Shown piece by piece: positions 62,471-64,000 of a stretch of 64,000 nucleotides of DNA; the stretch's first letter is position 1, and each line of letters opens with the position of its first letter. A model generated the notes under the pieces. The model saw nothing but the letters and a program-made list of their open reading frames with translations, was not told the DNA's origin and did no database searches. This DNA comes from CAIKMD01 sp036501365 (GTDB lineage Bacteria; Pseudomonadota; Alphaproteobacteria; ATCC43930; CGMCC-115725), in the NCBI GenBank assembly GCA_036501365.1, contig DASYAL010000014.1:1-64000 (forward strand), written 5' to 3'. The position numbers and the translations under genes are program-made.

Positions 62471-63189
62471 GCACCCTGACCGTTAGCGGCCTTCACACCT
62501 ATTACGGCAAGAGCCACATTCTCCACGATGTCGGCTTCGAGATCCGCGAAGGCGAGATCGTCGCCCTGCTGGGCCGCAACGGCGCCGGCAAGACCACCTC
62601 GTTGCGCAGCATCATGGGGTTGACTCCGGCACGCAGCGGCAGCGTGCGGATCTTCGACCACGAGACGACGGATTGGCCCCCCTTCCGCATCGCCGCGCTC
62701 GGCGTCGGCTATGTGCCAGAGGGCCGACGCATATTTCCCAGCCTGACGGTCGAAGAGAACCTCGCCGTGCCGCTCGAGCGGCCGGGGCCCTGGACCGTGC
62801 CGCGAATCTATCAGCTTTTCCCGCGCCTCGCCGAGCGCCGCTCGAACAAGGGCGGTCAGCTTTCGGGCGGCGAGCAGGAAATGCTGGCGATCGGCCGCGC
62901 GCTGCTGCTCAACCCGAAGCTCCTGGTTCTCGACGAGCCCTCGCAAGGCCTCGCGCCGCTGATCGTGCGCGACGTCTTCGGCGTCGTCGCCTCGATGCGC
63001 CGGGAGGGAATCGCTGTCCTGCTGGTCGAGCAGAACGTCCGCGCCGCGATCGCCATCGCCGATCGGGTCTATGTGCTCGATGACGGCCGCGTCGTGCACG
63101 AGCGCAGCGCCGCCGAATTCGGCCGTGACGAGGCGCAGATGCGCGCGCTCGCCGGCGTCGGCTCCGAAGCCTGGGACAAATTCGATTAG
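62467..63189 (+). CDS. livF: Branched-chain amino acid-type ABC ATPase LivF
   Basis: 240 residues. HTYYGKSHILHDVGFEIREGEIVALLGRNG is cut by class: Y-loop then Walker A GRNGAGKTTSLRSIMG; signature LSGGEQEMLAIGRAL; Walker B LLVLDEPSQGLAP; H-loop LVEQNV. GYVPEGRRIFPSLTVEENL is the LivF hallmark. GTG start overlaps livG. Confidence 0.94.
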   Translation: MSTLTVSGLHTYYGKSHILHDVGFEIREGEIVALLGRNGAGKTTSLRSIMGLTPARSGSVRIFDHETTDWPPFRIAALGVGYVPEGRRIFPSLTVEENLAVPLERPGPWTVPRIYQLFPRLAERRSNKGGQLSGGEQEMLAIGRALLLNPKLLVLDEPSQGLAPLIVRDVFGVVASMRREGIAVLLVEQNVRAAIAIADRVYVLDDGRVVHERSAAEFGRDEAQMRALAGVGSEAWDKFD

Positions 63190-63222
63190 TCGGTCGACGC
63201 GCCCACAGGAGGAGTCGAAGTA

Positions 63223-63981
63223 ATGAGCTCTCTCATGTGGCGATCCTTGCTCTGTGCTTGGTGTGTGCTTGTCGCGCGCGCTGCCGTCGCGGAAGAAACC
63301 GTCACCCTACCGACCCGGCTTGGCGTGACGGAAGCCGTTCTCTTCCTGGAAGCACCCCATCCCGCCGCTAGCGTTATCTTCTTTCCCGGCGGCGATGGTG
63401 TGACCTCGGGGGAACCGGACAATTTCGTGCTCCGCATCCGGAGCGCTTTCCTCGCGCAAGGCTTGACGGTCGCGGTGGCCGACGCGCCCTCCGACAAAGC
63501 GGGGGGCATTCCAATCGATTTCCGCGCCGGCGCCGCGGCGGGACAGGATGCCGCCGCCATCGTCGCTTTCCTCAAGAGCAAAGCGCCGGCGCCGGTATGG
63601 CTGCTCGGCATCAGCAACGGCTCGATCTCGGCCGCCAATGCCGCGGCCCGTCTCGGCCACGCGCAGATCGCCGGCGTCGTCCTCACCTCATCGGTTTGGT
63701 CCGGCGGCATGAACCAGGTGCCACTCGGTGATATTCCGGTACCGGTCTTCATGGTCCATAGCCGCGACGACAGCTGCCGGCTCAGCCCCTTCGCCGGAAC
63801 CGCAGCAGGACTCGATGCGCTCGTCAAAGCGCCGGCCAAGGAGTTGCTTGCCGTTTCGGGCGGCCGCCTTGCCGGCAATCCGTGTAAGGCGCATTCGCCC
63901 CATGGCTATTACGGGATCGAGGATCAGGTCGTGCCGCAGACCATCGCTTGGATCAAGGCGCATACGCCAACGGCGCACTAG
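63223..63981 (+). CDS. Secreted alpha/beta hydrolase
   Basis: A 252-residue exported hydrolase. The signal peptide is about 23 residues (LLCAWCVLVARAAVA). The nucleophile Ser is in LLGISNGSISAAN, the acid Asp in VHSRDDSC, and the His in HSPHGYYGIE; two Cys (DDSCRLS and GNPCKAH) could form a disulfide near the active site. FFPGGDGV replaces the usual HG oxyanion motif. CAGGAGGAG precedes the ATG by 14-22 bases. Its 33-bp gap to livF suggests it is in or next to the transporter operon. The substrate is unknown. Confidence 0.75.
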   Translation: MSSLMWRSLLCAWCVLVARAAVAEETVTLPTRLGVTEAVLFLEAPHPAASVIFFPGGDGVTSGEPDNFVLRIRSAFLAQGLTVAVADAPSDKAGGIPIDFRAGAAAGQDAAAIVAFLKSKAPAPVWLLGISNGSISAANAAARLGHAQIAGVVLTSSVWSGGMNQVPLGDIPVPVFMVHSRDDSCRLSPFAGTAAGLDALVKAPAKELLAVSGGRLAGNPCKAHSPHGYYGIEDQVVPQTIAWIKAHTPTAH

Positions 63982-64000
63982 CGTTATTGTCGTTGCGCGC

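Overview
The window is a high-GC chromosomal segment of an alphaproteobacterium. The evidence is gene order: mutY/dciA-dsbA-smc, a stand-alone F0 operon (atpI-B-E-F'-F) with no F1 genes beside it, and a complete division and cell-wall (dcw) cluster running on into lpxC, bamD, recN and ligA. MurE carries a DNPR motif, which points to meso-diaminopimelate peptidoglycan, and LpxC and BamD imply an LPS outer membrane. I cannot name the genus. The order Rhodospirillales or a relative is a reasonable guess, but that is inference. No tRNA, rRNA, CRISPR array, prophage or transposase was seen.

Layout: 1-8393 holds a truncated NMT1-type binding protein, mutY, a DciA-like gene, dsbA, smc and a MetE-like methyltransferase. 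8394-11001 is the most irregular stretch. It has an inverse-autotransporter-like barrel protein with a beta-helix passenger, followed by a second orphan beta-helix tail and by extra copies of the MetE-like 3' end, each attached to a palindromic repeat. 11002-13246 has a hydrolase, a lipoprotein, a small hypothetical gene behind a near-perfect sigma-70 promoter, and two large hairpins. 13247-15654 is the F0 operon. 15814-18257 is a transaminase-alanine dehydrogenase pair. 18367-25774 has small membrane and secreted proteins, a Flp pilin, an FAD oxidoreductase with an LVIVD protein, a tandem-duplicated diiron ferritin-like protein, and an HpnL-like membrane protein coupled to an outer-membrane protein. 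25776-33769 has a TPR/ATP-grasp protein overlapping a fused 5-oxoprolinase, an MFS transporter relic, a crotonase, a His-rich EamA exporter and an AmpD-type amidase.

33779-58464 is RNase P RNA followed by the dcw cluster: mraZ-rsmH-ftsL-ftsI-murE-murF-mraY-murD-ftsW-murG-murC-murB-ddl-ftsQ-ftsA-ftsZ, then lpxC-bamD-recN-ligA. Most dcw junctions are 4-nt ATGA/GTGA overlaps. Four CCCA boxes at exact 10-bp spacing lie over the mraZ promoter and read as the MraZ operator. 58597-63189 is a complete branched-chain amino acid type ABC importer (binding protein, LivH, LivM, LivG, LivF), followed by a secreted alpha/beta hydrolase.

The core regions are ordinary. The points most worth following up are the repeat-driven mosaic at 8.35-11.0 kb, the duplicated ferritin-like protein, and the oxoprolinase/TPR-ATP-grasp gene pair. 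I found no clear new defence or biosynthetic system.
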